Shown: positions 16,082 to 25,219, counted from the first letter of the stretch. The stretch is DNA of 64,000 nucleotides from Rhizobiaceae bacterium (GCA_028279875.1 JANQMU010000094.1:1-64000); one strand, 5' to 3'. Translations and numbers: made by a program. The notes: generated by a model from the sequence alone, not told the origin.

Positions 16082-17109
16082 GCGTCGCGCCCGAACACGT
16101 ACCGAAGATGGAAGCCGCCTCGCTGGCCGAGCGTCTGGCGCCCCATGCGCCGCTTCTGTTGGTGCCGGTGCTCATGGTTCTCGGTTTCCTGTCGATTTCC
16201 AGCACCTCGTCCTGGTTGACGCTGACCGTTTCCGGGCTGGCCATGGGCATGATGATCTTCATCATGGCGTCGGGCCTCACCCTGGTGTTCGGCCTGATGG
16301 ATGTCATCAATTTCGGCCACGGCGCCTTCGTGTCGGTCGGCGCCTTTATCGGCGTGACGATCCTCTTTGCCCTCGGCGGGATGACCGAACAGCCCTCGGT
16401 GCTGCTCAATCTGCTGGCGGTGCTGGTGGCCGTCACCGGCGCCATGGCGGGAACGGCGGTCATGGGCTGGGCCTTCGAACGGGTGATCGTCAAACCGGTC
16501 TATGGCGCCCATCTCAAGCAGATCCTCGTGACCATGGGCGGCCTCATCATTGTCGAGCAGCTGATCCACGTTGTCTGGGGTCCGGACGAGATCTTCCTGA
16601 CCCGGCCGGAGACGCTGAAGGGCGCGATCACCTTTGCCGGCGCGGCGATCGAAAAATACCGGCTGCTCGCGGTGGGGGTCGGCCTGGTGCTGTTCCTCGC
16701 CATGAGCTGGACGCTGAAAAGCACCAAGATCGGCCTGATCGTGCGGGCCGGCGTCGAAAACGGCGAAATGGTCGAGGCGCTCGGCTACCGGCTGCGCATC
16801 GTCTTCATCGCCGTCTTTGTCGCCGGCTCGGCGCTTGCCGGTCTCGGCGGCGTCATGTGGGGGCTCTACCAGGAAGTGGTCACTGCCCATATGGGCCAGC
16901 AGATCATGATCCTGGTGTTCATCGTCGTCATCATCGGCGGGCTGGGATCGGTCGAAGGCTGTTTCATCGGCGCGCTGCTGGTCGGGCTGTTGCAGAACTA
17001 TACGGCGTTCCTGGAGCCGAAACTGGCGCTCATTTCCAATATCGGCCTGATGGTGGCGATCCTGATGTGGCGCCCGCAGGGCATGATGCCGGTGGTAAAG
17101 GCGAAATGA
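16078..17109 (+). CDS. livH: Liv-type ABC transporter permease (LivH-like)
   Basis: Inner-membrane permease, 343 residues, with about eight hydrophobic segments and the LivH motif FGLMDVINFGHGAFVSVGAF near residue 72. The N-terminus has an extra polar segment of about 20 residues. It starts within the stop codon of livF (ATGA) and is followed two bases later by livM. Confidence 0.92.
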   Translation: MSVAPEHVPKMEAASLAERLAPHAPLLLVPVLMVLGFLSISSTSSWLTLTVSGLAMGMMIFIMASGLTLVFGLMDVINFGHGAFVSVGAFIGVTILFALGGMTEQPSVLLNLLAVLVAVTGAMAGTAVMGWAFERVIVKPVYGAHLKQILVTMGGLIIVEQLIHVVWGPDEIFLTRPETLKGAITFAGAAIEKYRLLAVGVGLVLFLAMSWTLKSTKIGLIVRAGVENGEMVEALGYRLRIVFIAVFVAGSALAGLGGVMWGLYQEVVTAHMGQQIMILVFIVVIIGGLGSVEGCFIGALLVGLLQNYTAFLEPKLALISNIGLMVAILMWRPQGMMPVVKAK

Positions 17110-17110
17110 G

Positions 17111-18169
17111 ATGCTGGTGAACCTTCTGTCGGGCGACCGCCCGCGCAGCCGCGCGCTGACCTTCCTTCTCCTGGCGATCCTGATCGGCCTGGCCTTCGCG
17201 CCGTTCCTGTTTCCCGGCACAAGGTCGCTGGAAACGGCGGCGCGGATCTGCATCTTCATCGTGCTCGTCGCCAGCTACGACCTGATGCTCGGCTATAGCG
17301 GCATTGTCAGCTTCGCCCACACCATGTTCTTCGGCATCGGCGCCTATGGCGTGGCGCTGGCGTCGATCCATATGGGGCGCGGTTTCGAGGCGCTGATCAC
17401 CGGGACGCTGGCCGGCGCCGTCGTCGCAGCGCTGCTGGCGCTGGTGATCGGCCTGTTCAGCCTGCGTGTGCGCGCCATCTTCTTCGCCATGATCACGCTG
17501 GCCGTAGCCTCGGCGGTTGCCGTGCTGGTCAGCCAGCTTTCCGGCCTGACGGGCGGTGAAGACGGGCTGAACTACCGGATTCCGCGGGAGCTGACGCCCG
17601 CCTTCAAATGGGCCGATGAGCGGTTTCTCGGGGTCCGCATGAACGGCAAATTGCTGAATTACTATCTGATCTTCTTTTCTTCGGCCGTTCTTTTCCTCGT
17701 ACTGCTGCGGATCGTCAACTCGCCCTTCGGACGGGTCCTGCAGGCGATCCGCGAAAATGATTTCCGGGCCGAAGCCATCGGCTATCGGGTGGTCCTCTAC
17801 CGGATCGTGGCGACCTGCATTTCGGCGGCCGTAGCCGCCATTGCCGGCTCGCTGTTCGCCATCTGGCTGCGCTATGTCGGTCCGGACACCACGCTGAGTT
17901 TCGAGATCATGATCGACATTCTGCTGATGGTGGTGATCGGCGGCATGGGCACCATGTATGGCGCCGTCATCGGTGCGACCCTGTTCGTGATCGCCCAGAA
18001 TTACCTGCAGAACCTGATGGGCGTGGCGGCCGAGGCGGTCTCCGCCGTTCCACTGCTGCCCGATCTGCTCAATCCGGACCGCTGGCTCCTGTGGCTTGGC
18101 GTGCTCTTCGTGCTGAGCGACTATTTCTTCCCCTCCGGCATTGTCGGCCGCCTGCGCGGCGCATCGTAG
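17111..18169 (+). CDS. livM: Liv-type ABC transporter permease (LivM-like)
   Basis: Second permease subunit, 352 residues with about ten hydrophobic segments. The motif YDLMLGYSGIVSFAHTMFFG near residue 57 is the family signature, and the EAA-like loop appears as ENDFRAEAIGY near residue 217. It starts one base after livH ends and is followed with no gap by the alpha/beta hydrolase gene. Confidence 0.92.
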   Translation: MLVNLLSGDRPRSRALTFLLLAILIGLAFAPFLFPGTRSLETAARICIFIVLVASYDLMLGYSGIVSFAHTMFFGIGAYGVALASIHMGRGFEALITGTLAGAVVAALLALVIGLFSLRVRAIFFAMITLAVASAVAVLVSQLSGLTGGEDGLNYRIPRELTPAFKWADERFLGVRMNGKLLNYYLIFFSSAVLFLVLLRIVNSPFGRVLQAIRENDFRAEAIGYRVVLYRIVATCISAAVAAIAGSLFAIWLRYVGPDTTLSFEIMIDILLMVVIGGMGTMYGAVIGATLFVIAQNYLQNLMGVAAEAVSAVPLLPDLLNPDRWLLWLGVLFVLSDYFFPSGIVGRLRGAS

Positions 18170-18955
18170 ATGGCCGACGGCATGCGGCATCACGATCACG
18201 GGCGTCCCGTTGTTTTCCTGCACGGCTGGACGATGGACGGGTCGGTTTTCAGTAACCAGTGCGAGCGGCTTCAGCCGAGATTTCGATGCCTCCTGGCGCC
18301 GGACCTGCCTGGCCACGGTGCCAACCGGGGCGGCGATCCGACTCTGGAAGGGGCGGTGCGTATGCTTCGTGACCTGATCGACCGGCGCGACATCTCCGGC
18401 GCGGTCCTGATCGGCTGGTCGCTGGGCGCGGCGGTGGCCTGGCGATACATGGCAGAGCACGGTCCGCGCGGCGTCGCCGGGATGATCTCGGTCGATATGA
18501 GCCCGAAGCTCATCAATGAGGATGGCTGGAGCCTCGGCCTGCGCGGCAAGGATGCTGATGCCTGCCGTGCCACGACCGACCGTCTGCGCGATCATTGGGC
18601 CGCCAGCGTCCCGGCCATTGCGGCCGGCATGTTCGCCGATCGTCGGGGTGCCGCCGATTTCAGCGCGGAGACGGCTGCTGAGAAGATCGCCGCCAACGAT
18701 CCGGCCGCCATGGTGTCCATGTGGGCATCGCTGCTGGTCGCCGATGCGAGGGCGACGGTTGCCGCGCTGCCGATCCCGCTGCTGGCGATGCATGGCCGCT
18801 CAAGCCGCGTCTATGCCGCAGAAACCGCCCGCTGGCTGGCACGGTCCGCGCCGGAGGGAAAATGCCTGGAATTCAAGAATTCCGGCCATTCCCCGCATCT
18901 CGAAGAGCCGGATGCCTTTGCCGAAGCCGTGACTGGGTTTTCGAACTCGCTTTAA
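18170..18955 (+). CDS. Alpha/beta hydrolase fold protein
   Basis: Cytoplasmic hydrolase of 261 residues. The oxyanion motif is VFLHGWTMDG near residue 15. The nucleophile elbow GWSLG places Ser84 in position, and the terminal His is in NSGHSPHLEEP near residue 240. The substrate is unknown; relatives include esterases and lactonases. The ATG follows directly on the livM stop, so the enzyme is the last gene of the transporter operon and may act on the imported compound. Its end overlaps that of the convergent MaoC gene by 4 bases. Confidence 0.88.
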   Translation: MADGMRHHDHGRPVVFLHGWTMDGSVFSNQCERLQPRFRCLLAPDLPGHGANRGGDPTLEGAVRMLRDLIDRRDISGAVLIGWSLGAAVAWRYMAEHGPRGVAGMISVDMSPKLINEDGWSLGLRGKDADACRATTDRLRDHWAASVPAIAAGMFADRRGAADFSAETAAEKIAANDPAAMVSMWASLLVADARATVAALPIPLLAMHGRSSRVYAAETARWLARSAPEGKCLEFKNSGHSPHLEEPDAFAEAVTGFSNSL

Positions 18956-19311
18956 GCACCGACATCCTTCGCCAGCACGAGGCTGCGGCCCTCGCAGATC
19001 AGTGTGCCGTCCTCGCGCCGGCAGGTGGCGCGAAGATCGACCAGATGCTTATCGGGTCGCAAGCGGGTAATCTCCACCCGTGCCGTCAGCCTTTCGCCGG
19101 CCGGCGCCGCTGAAAGAAAGCGCATATCCTGCTTCAGGTAATTGGTTCCCGGCCCCGGCAGCTCCACGCCCAGCAGATAGGAAAACAGCGCGGCAATCAG
19201 CGGTTCGGGCACCGTTCTGTCGTCGTCATGGCCGCTCAGCCCGGCAAACCGTTGCAGGTCTTCGGGCGCGTAGCAGCGCGCCGTTTCGGCAAACTGACCG
19301 ACCTCCATCAC
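18952..19311 (-). CDS. MaoC-like hot-dog domain protein (hydratase subunit), lacks obvious catalytic motif
   Basis: A single hot-dog domain of 119 residues related to the MaoC hydratases. The segment VPEPLIAALFSYLLG matches the central helix, but the Asp-His hydratase motif of the neighbouring MaoC protein is not visible. It may be a structural partner that forms a heterodimeric hydratase with the upstream gene product. Its ATG overlaps that gene's stop (ATGA), which supports coupled synthesis. It is the last gene of the tetR operon. Confidence 0.75.
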   Translation of the reverse strand: MMEVGQFAETARCYAPEDLQRFAGLSGHDDDRTVPEPLIAALFSYLLGVELPGPGTNYLKQDMRFLSAAPAGERLTARVEITRLRPDKHLVDLRATCRREDGTLICEGRSLVLAKDVGA

Positions 19312-19673
19312 GCCACCTCGGCCTCACCGGTCAGCAGCACCGCTTCGTCGGAAATCCGCGTCGCCCGGATCGCAAAGGTGGTGTCGCTCTCGCGCCTGAC
19401 GTCGAGCCGCACGCGGTCGCCGACGAAACAGGGATTGGGGAACATCAGGGTCTGGCCGGAGGGGCGACAGTCGGGATAGGTCGACTTCAGGAGGCCCCAT
19501 AATTTGCCATAGATCAGCATGCCGTGGGAGACGGTGCGTCCGAACCGTGTGCGGGCGGAAAAATCCGGATCGACATGGATCGGATTGTCGTCGCCGCTGA
19601 TTTGCGCGAACAGGTCAAATTCGGCCTGTGTGGGAACCCATTCCCGGCTGATCGCTTCCGCCCCGTCGATCAC
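19308..19673 (-). CDS. MaoC-like enoyl-CoA hydratase (R-specific type)
   Basis: 121 residues from a GTG at 19673 that overlaps the stop of the ligase gene as GTGA. The hydratase-2 motif SGDDNPIHVDPDFSA, with catalytic Asp and His, is near residue 30, followed by GRTVSHGMLIYGKL. It probably hydrates a trans-2-enoyl-CoA made by the pathway in this operon. The longer open frame upstream lies inside the ligase gene and reads as non-family sequence, so it was rejected. Confidence 0.82.
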   Translation of the reverse strand: MIDGAEAISREWVPTQAEFDLFAQISGDDNPIHVDPDFSARTRFGRTVSHGMLIYGKLWGLLKSTYPDCRPSGQTLMFPNPCFVGDRVRLDVRRESDTTFAIRATRISDEAVLLTGEAEVA

Positions 19674-21172
19674 GAGATACGTTCCTTCAGCAATGGTTTG
19701 CGGACCTTGCCTGCGGCCGTCCGTGGAAAATCGTCGACGATATGGAAACGCTTCGGAACCTTGTAGGCCGCCAGCCGCTCGCGGCACCAGGCGGGCAGGC
19801 CGTCCGCATCGATTGCCCGCCCGGGCCGGGCCAGCAGGAAAGCGGCACCGACCTCTCCCCACCTCTCGTCGGACACGCCGACCACCGCCGCCTCGAGAAT
19901 ATCGGGATGACTGTCCAGCACCCGCTCGACTTCGGCCGGATAGACGTTCTCGCCACCGGATATGAACATGTCCTTGATCCGGTCGACGATGAAATAATAG
20001 CCGTCGGTGTCCCGCCGGGCGATATCGCCCGTCCGCAACCAGCCATCATCGTCGAAGGCTTTTTCGGTCGCTTCGCTGTTTTCGAAATAGCCCGGCGTGA
20101 TCGCGGGGCCACGCAGCAGCAATTCGCCTTCACCCGGCGCAGCGTCCATCACACCGTCGAGACGGGCTTCCGTCAGCATCTGCGCCTTGCCGACCGAGCC
20201 GATCTTGACGGCCGCGGCCGCCTCGTCATTGAGAAAGGCTGTTGGCCCGGTCTCCGTCATGCCGAAGCCGTTGCAGATGTGAAGACCCCGCTCGGCAAAA
20301 AACCGGATCTGGGTCTCCGGCAGCGGCGCGCCGCCGCAGCCGCAGCGCAGGCGGCTCCAGTCCACCGTGTCGACGCCGTCATGCAGGCTGAGCGCCTGGT
20401 AGATCGCCGGGACGCCAAAAAACTGGGTCACCGACCCGCTGCGCAACAGCCCGAACACGTCATCGATCTCGAATTTCGGCAGCACCGTCGACACGCCGCC
20501 GAAAAGAAAGATCGGCAGCGTGTAGAGATTGATGCCGGCCGTGTGAAACAGCGGCAGGTAATTGATGCTGGCGTCCTGCGACGTCAGGTCGATCGCCTGG
20601 GCGATGTTCAGCGCATTGGCCCAGCCCATCCGGGCGGTCTGGATGACCGCCTTGGGCAGCCCCGTGGTGCCGGATGTGAAAAGCAGATACCAGGGATGGG
20701 TCGCATGCGCCTTCGATCGCATCCGCCTGACCGGCATGTCGAAAAACGCCGCAAAGCAGGTCTGCGCATCCGTACCGGGTTCGATGGCGATGGTGCTGAG
20801 GGCGTGTGTTTCGGCCAGTTCCAGCGCCGTTTCCGCATTTGGCTGGTCGAACAGCATGGCGGATGCGCCGACGCTTTCCAGCACGCCCGACAGTTCGGCC
20901 GCCGGCTGGCGCCAGTTCAGCGGTGCCAGGATGATCCCGGTTCGCTGGCAGGCAAAAAGGGCGATGAAAAACTCGACCCGGTTCATCGTCAGGGCCGCCA
21001 GCCGTTCGCCCGGCTTCAGCCCGATATCGGTGAGGCCGGCGGCCACTTGCGAGACAGCCGTGTCAATCGCCGCAAAGGTCCATGTCCGGTCCCCACCAAG
21101 ATCAATGAATGCCGTGCGTTCGGGCGTCAGTTCGGCCCGTTTTGCCGCCATGTCGGGAAGCGCTTCGAACAT
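19670..21172 (-). CDS. AMP-dependent acyl-CoA synthetase/ligase
   Basis: Cytoplasmic ligase of 500 residues that activates a carboxylic acid via an acyl-adenylate and transfers it to CoA. Motifs in order are LLFTSGTTGLPKAV near residue 168, NGFGMTETGP near residue 296, WLRTGDIARRDTDGYYFIVDR near residue 377 and the C-terminal lysine in GKVRKPLLK. The natural acid is not readable from the sequence. The gene follows the enoyl-CoA hydratase gene with no gap and is coupled to the MaoC gene downstream. Confidence 0.93.
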   Translation of the reverse strand: MFEALPDMAAKRAELTPERTAFIDLGGDRTWTFAAIDTAVSQVAAGLTDIGLKPGERLAALTMNRVEFFIALFACQRTGIILAPLNWRQPAAELSGVLESVGASAMLFDQPNAETALELAETHALSTIAIEPGTDAQTCFAAFFDMPVRRMRSKAHATHPWYLLFTSGTTGLPKAVIQTARMGWANALNIAQAIDLTSQDASINYLPLFHTAGINLYTLPIFLFGGVSTVLPKFEIDDVFGLLRSGSVTQFFGVPAIYQALSLHDGVDTVDWSRLRCGCGGAPLPETQIRFFAERGLHICNGFGMTETGPTAFLNDEAAAAVKIGSVGKAQMLTEARLDGVMDAAPGEGELLLRGPAITPGYFENSEATEKAFDDDGWLRTGDIARRDTDGYYFIVDRIKDMFISGGENVYPAEVERVLDSHPDILEAAVVGVSDERWGEVGAAFLLARPGRAIDADGLPAWCRERLAAYKVPKRFHIVDDFPRTAAGKVRKPLLKERIS

Positions 21173-21976
21173 TCATCCCGCCTCCGACAGGCGATCGAGA
21201 AACCGCCGCATGCCGGCCCGGGTGCCCGGGGTGCCGATATGCCGCTTGAAGGAGGCAAGCTCTGCGTCAAGCCTGGCATCGACCCGCGCGAGACGCGCCG
21301 CGTCCCAGACCAGCCGTTTGGCAGCCAGCATCGCCGGCGGATCGTGGTCGCGGGCAAGCGTGGCGGCCATGGATTCCAGCGTTTCGTCAAGCGCCTCGGC
21401 CGGCACAAGCCGGTGGGCCAGGCCCATACGGTGCGCCTCGTGCGCATCGATCCGTTCATTGGCGAGCTGGATCTGCAGCGCCCGGCCAGCGCCGACGCGC
21501 TCCGGCAAAAGCGCGGTCCAGCCGCCATCGGGCGAAAACCCGACCGTCGAAAAATAGGGTTGCAGAAACGCATCATCGGCGAGAACGACCAGGTCGGACG
21601 CAAACAGCAGCCCGGCAGAGCCGCCGGTGATGGCGCCCTGCGCGCCGGTCAGCACGATGGCCGGCAGGGTCAGCAGGCGGCGGACCACCTGCTGGAGGAG
21701 CCCGACCACCTCGTCGCTGTAGGACTCGGCGTTCCCCGACCGGCTGGCGTCGTAAAAAAGCGCCACATCGCCGCCGGTGGAGAAATGCCGGCCTTCGGCG
21801 CGCAGCGTCACGAAGGCGGCCTGCCGTTCCCGCGCAAGATCGAGCGCGTCGGCGAGCTCCGACAGGATGACCGGTTCGAGACTGTTGCTGCGCTCCGGTG
21901 CCGCCAGTGTGATGCCAAGATGCACGTGTCCGCCGGGCAGCGGCGCCTCGCTCACCCTGACCTTCTGAGGGCTCAC
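21173..21976 (-). CDS. Enoyl-CoA hydratase/isomerase family protein
   Basis: A crotonase-fold protein of 267 residues. The oxyanion-hole regions are recognisable: RHFSTGGDVALF near residue 69 and GAQGAITGGSAGLLFASDLV near residue 109. The catalytic Glu pair of classical hydratases is not obvious, so isomerase or lyase chemistry is possible. The GTG start at 21976 overlaps the tetR stop (GTGA), and the stop abuts the ligase start. This places it second in the five-gene operon. Confidence 0.88.
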   Translation of the reverse strand: MSPQKVRVSEAPLPGGHVHLGITLAAPERSNSLEPVILSELADALDLARERQAAFVTLRAEGRHFSTGGDVALFYDASRSGNAESYSDEVVGLLQQVVRRLLTLPAIVLTGAQGAITGGSAGLLFASDLVVLADDAFLQPYFSTVGFSPDGGWTALLPERVGAGRALQIQLANERIDAHEAHRMGLAHRLVPAEALDETLESMAATLARDHDPPAMLAAKRLVWDAARLARVDARLDAELASFKRHIGTPGTRAGMRRFLDRLSEAG

Positions 21977-22563
21977 GGTTCGAGCCCGTGCCGTATCAGG
22001 TCGAACGCATCATCGGCGATGCGGTCGAGATCGTCCGAGGAACCCCACAGCACGTAGCGTTCACCGAGGGTTTTCGCAATGCCCATCAGCGCCCAGGCGC
22101 GCACATCCGCATCGCCCGGCCGGATGGTTCCCGAATCGGCCGCCCGCTCCAGCTGCCGCCGATAGGCCTTGGCGAAGGAGGTGAAATAGTCCTCATAGGC
22201 CGGCGGGTCGACAAACCGCGCCTCCTCGACGATGCGGTAAAGCGCCGGATGCTCGGCGACGAAACGCAGAAAGGCTTTGAGGCCCAGATGCTCGGCTTCG
22301 AGGCGGCTGTCCGCCGGCATCGTTGCCGCCGCCAGCACCTTGCGCGTCATGTGACCCATTTCGGCAACCAGCTCGCGGAAGATCTCCTCCTTGCTGCTGA
22401 AATAGATGTAGAACGTGCCGAGCGCCGTGCCGGCCTCGCGGGTAATGTCGGCAATCGAGGCATCGGTGAAGCCGCGCTGGCCGATTACCCGTTCGGCTGC
22501 TCTGAGAATCTGTTCGCGGCGGGTCTGGCCGCGTTTCGTTTTGGGTCTGGTGGGTGCGTTCAT
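21973..22563 (-). CDS. TetR family transcriptional regulator of the Liv/acyl-CoA regulon
   Basis: 196 residues from the ATG at 22563. The N-terminal helix-turn-helix reads QILRAAERVIGQRGFTDASIADITREAG in the family pattern; the C-terminal ligand domain is typical in size. The longer frame to 22587 would place the operator inside the gene, so the inner ATG is preferred. The same 23-base operator stands before this gene and before the Liv operon at 13321. It is therefore probably an autoregulated repressor of both blocks, released by a pathway acid or acyl-CoA (inference). Confidence 0.9.
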   Translation of the reverse strand: MNAPTRPKTKRGQTRREQILRAAERVIGQRGFTDASIADITREAGTALGTFYIYFSSKEEIFRELVAEMGHMTRKVLAAATMPADSRLEAEHLGLKAFLRFVAEHPALYRIVEEARFVDPPAYEDYFTSFAKAYRRQLERAADSGTIRPGDADVRAWALMGIAKTLGERYVLWGSSDDLDRIADDAFDLIRHGLEP

Positions 22564-22571
22564 CTCAAAAC

Positions 22572-22594
22572 ATGAATTATGATTCATGTTTCAT
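22572..22594 (-). promoter_or_regulatory. Palindromic operator in front of tetR
   Basis: An identical copy of the 23-base sequence at 13321-13343 with core ATGAAT-N4-ATTCAT. It lies 8 bases upstream of the chosen tetR start, where a bound repressor would block its own transcription. Confidence 0.8.
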
Positions 22595-22693
22595 GTATCA
22601 CGACGCCGCGGCCCGGTCAATCGGCGACCGGGCAGGCCGGATGAACGGGCCCTATCTGCCCCATCATAAGCGGACCGGCGCGGTCCGCAATCC

Positions 22694-23182
22694 TCACACG
22701 TTGCGCGGGATCCGCAGGACCTGTCCCGGAAAGATCAGGTTCGGGTCCGATACCACATGCTGGTTCGCCTGCTGGATCGGCTGCCAGTTGCTGCTGCCGT
22801 CATAGTAATGTTGGGCAAGCGACGTCAGCGTATCACCGGCCACCACCTCGTGTTCGAAATAGCCGGTGTAGCCCGGCAGTATCATCGGCCCGTAGAGCAC
22901 CGGCACGGTGACGGTCGGGATCGGACCTTCGCCGCCGCCGCTGTCGTCGGTCAGGGTCACAAACAGGCGGTTGAGCGTGAAGGCGGTGTGGCCCGGGATG
23001 TTGATGCTGGCCTGAAACTGCCGGATCGATGTGGCGCCGACCACGGCCGCGCCGACGACTTCGTCATGGCCTTCGCTGACCCGGATCGTCAGATGGGCTT
23101 CGAAACCCACTGCATTGCCGGCTATCAGGATGTCGCTGCCGACCAGGTCGAAGGGTTGGGGCTGCTGGATATCGATGTTCAT
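22694..23182 (-). CDS. Gmad2-like and LysM domain protein
   Basis: 162 residues. The first ~95 resemble the Gmad2 immunoglobulin-like domain (GSDILIAGNAVGFEAHLTIRV at the start). The last ~50 form a LysM domain (HEVVAGDTLTSLAQHYY, then WQPIQQANQHVV and IFPGQVLRIP), which binds peptidoglycan-type glycans. No signal peptide is visible, so its location is unclear. It is divergent from the XRE-cupin gene and stands alone as a transcription unit. Confidence 0.82.
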   Translation of the reverse strand: MNIDIQQPQPFDLVGSDILIAGNAVGFEAHLTIRVSEGHDEVVGAAVVGATSIRQFQASINIPGHTAFTLNRLFVTLTDDSGGGEGPIPTVTVPVLYGPMILPGYTGYFEHEVVAGDTLTSLAQHYYDGSSNWQPIQQANQHVVSDPNLIFPGQVLRIPRNV

Positions 23183-23268
23183 GATCGCCTCTCCTTGCGA
23201 GTGTGGTTCCCGTCACGAGGCGAAACATGACGCCATTCCGCGTCTTTTTGATGGCCGCCCATCCAGCT

Positions 23269-23289
23269 AATTCCGATATCCTGGATTTC
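23269..23289 (+). promoter_or_regulatory. Candidate operator upstream of the XRE-cupin gene
   Basis: AATTCC-N1-ATATC-N1-T-N1-GA-N1-TTC here matches 17 of 21 bases of the motif at 23950-23970 in front of kbl. The shared position upstream of the regulator and its probable target suggests a binding site for the XRE-cupin protein. Confidence 0.45.
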
Positions 23290-23335
23290 CTGCGCTCCAT
23301 TTGACAATTTCGGCCTCCGGCATGAGATTGTGACC

Positions 23336-23923
23336 ATGGATACCACCGCACCACCCGATGTCGGCCAGCTTGTCAAACACGCCCGCAAGGCGCGCGGTCT
23401 GACCCTTGAAGGGGTGGCGGAGCGCAGCGGCGTCTCACGCTCGATGCTGTCGGCCATCGAGCGCGGCACGGTGAACCCGACCTTCTCCATCGTCTGGGCG
23501 CTCACCCAGGCGCTCGGCCTCGACCTCGCCGCGTTCGACGGCGGCACCCAGGAAGAACCGATCGAGCATGTGCACAACTATTCGACGCCGGTGCGGCGCA
23601 GCGCCGACGGGAAATGCGAATTGTTGATGCTCAGCCCCCGCCGCACGGTGCTTCCGATCGAATGGTACCGGCTGAACATGCAGCCGGGCGGCTGTCTGGA
23701 TTCAAAGGCTCATGCCCATGGCACATTCGAGCATCTGACCTGCCTGACGGGCGCGCTTTCCGTGACCGTCGACACGCGCACGGTCCAGGCCGGGGCCGGC
23801 GACACCCTGCGCTATCGCGCCGACAGGCTGCACCGCATCGACAATGCGCATGAAGGCGAAACGCAGGCCCTGCTGGTTGTCGCCCAGCCGCAGCAATATG
23901 GGAATTCGGCTCCCAAGGTCTGA
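23336..23923 (+). CDS. XRE-family regulator with cupin domain
   Basis: 195 residues from the ATG at 23336. The N-terminal helix-turn-helix is in RKARGLTLEGVAERSGVSRS and MLSAIERG. A cupin domain follows (about 110-190), with HAHGTFEHLTCLTG as its metal/ligand motif. Regulators of this shape sense small metabolites. It lies 69 bases upstream of kbl on the same strand and shares an upstream motif with it, so it probably controls the kbl-tdh threonine pathway. Confidence 0.9.
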   Translation: MDTTAPPDVGQLVKHARKARGLTLEGVAERSGVSRSMLSAIERGTVNPTFSIVWALTQALGLDLAAFDGGTQEEPIEHVHNYSTPVRRSADGKCELLMLSPRRTVLPIEWYRLNMQPGGCLDSKAHAHGTFEHLTCLTGALSVTVDTRTVQAGAGDTLRYRADRLHRIDNAHEGETQALLVVAQPQQYGNSAPKV

Positions 23924-23949
23924 TCCGCTTAGCTTGACAAGCGAAAGGC

Positions 23950-23970
23950 AATTCCAATATCTTAGAATTC
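23950..23970 (+). promoter_or_regulatory. Candidate operator upstream of kbl
   Basis: This copy of the motif has palindromic ends, AATTC-N10-GAATT, and lies 22 bases before the kbl ATG. It matches the sequence at 23269-23289 in 17 of 21 positions. Confidence 0.5.
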
Positions 23971-23992
23971 ATGTAATATACTGGAAATTGCG

Positions 23993-25219
23993 ATGTCTGA
24001 CACGCTGATTGACACTGCGGCCCGTGCCCTGCGGGACATCGATTCCGCCGGAACGCGCAAATACGAACGTCAGATCGTTTCGCCGCAATCGACAAATATC
24101 CGGACCCTGATCGAAGCCGGCGGCGATCCGGCCGGGGACGGCAGCGAAATCCGTTCGGTTCTCAATTTCTGCGCCAACAACTATCTCGGCCTCGCCGATG
24201 ATCCCCGCCTGATCCGGGCGGCGAAGGACGCGCTCGATACCCATGGATTCGGCATGGCCTCCGTGCGGTTCATCTGCGGAACGCAGGATCTGCACCGCAG
24301 GCTGGAGGTTCGGCTGGCCGACTATCTCGGCGTCGAGGACACGATTGTCTTCCCCTCCTGTTTCGACGCCAATGGCGGGGTTTTCGAGCCGCTGCTCGGC
24401 AAGGACGACGCGATCATATCGGACGCCCTGAACCATGCGTCCATCATCGACGGCGTGCGCCTGTGCAAGGCGCAGCGTTTTCGCTACGCCAATAACGACA
24501 TGCAGGATCTGGAGCGCCAGCTGATCGCCGCCCGCGATTGCCGCGCCCGGCTGATCGTCACCGACGGCGTGTTCTCGATGGACGGGATCGTCGCCGATCT
24601 GCCGGCCATCTGCGATCTGGCCGAGAAGCACGACGCTTCGGTCATGGTCGATGACTGCCACGCCACCGGCTTCATCGGTGAACGCGGTGCCGGCACACCG
24701 GAATTTCACGGTGTGGAAGGGCGGGTCCAGATCCTGACCGGCACCTTCGGCAAGGCGCTTGGCGGCGGCTCGGGCGGCTATGTCGCCGGGCCGCGCCCGA
24801 TCGTCGAATTGCTGCGCCAGCGCGCCCGGCCCTATCTGTTTTCCAACGCCGTGGCCCCGCCCATCTGCGCGGCCGCCCTGGCGGCGATCGACATTGCCGA
24901 ATCCGCCCATGATCTGCGCCGGCGGCTGGGCGACAATGCCGCACGGTTTCGCGCCGGCATGGCCGAGGCCGGATTCGAGCTGGTCGACGGCAGCCACCCG
25001 ATCATCCCGGTGATGATTGGCGACGCGGCACTGGCCGCGCGCCTTGCCGACGATCTTTTGCAGCACGGCATTTACGTCATCGCCTTTTCCTATCCGGTCG
25101 TCCCTGAGGGCAAGGCCCGAATCCGCACCCAGATGTCGGCGGCCCACACGCCGGAGCAGATCGACCGGGCAGTGCAGGCGTTCACGGAAGCCGGCCGCCG
25201 CCACGGCCTGATTTCGTGA
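23993..25219 (+). CDS. kbl: Glycine C-acetyltransferase (2-amino-3-ketobutyrate CoA ligase)
   Basis: A PLP enzyme that splits 2-amino-3-oxobutanoate with CoA into glycine and acetyl-CoA, the second step of threonine degradation. 408 residues. The motifs are [13 protein letters not shown] near residue 56, [19 protein letters not shown] near residue 218 and the PLP lysine in [17 protein letters not shown] near residue 245. It is followed 13 bases later by tdh, which makes its substrate. Confidence 0.96.
   Translation: MSDTLIDTAARALRDIDSAGTRKYERQIVSPQSTNIRTLIEAGGDPAGDGSEIRSVLNFCANNYLGLADDPRLIRAAKDALDTHGFGMASVRFICGTQDLHRRLEVRLADYLGVEDTIVFPSCFDANGGVFEPLLGKDDAIISDALNHASIIDGVRLCKAQRFRYANNDMQDLERQLIAARDCRARLIVTDGVFSMDGIVADLPAICDLAEKHDASVMVDDCHATGFIGERGAGTPEFHGVEGRVQILTGTFGKALGGGSGGYVAGPRPIVELLRQRARPYLFSNAVAPPICAAALAAIDIAESAHDLRRRLGDNAARFRAGMAEAGFELVDGSHPIIPVMIGDAALAARLADDLLQHGIYVIAFSYPVVPEGKARIRTQMSAAHTPEQIDRAVQAFTEAGRRHGLIS

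Noticed and set aside
19742..22057. 771-residue open frame opposite the acyl-CoA ligase and hydratase genes
   Set aside because: The minus-strand genes carry clear motifs; the plus-strand frame is a low-complexity Arg/Gly/Gln-rich shadow.
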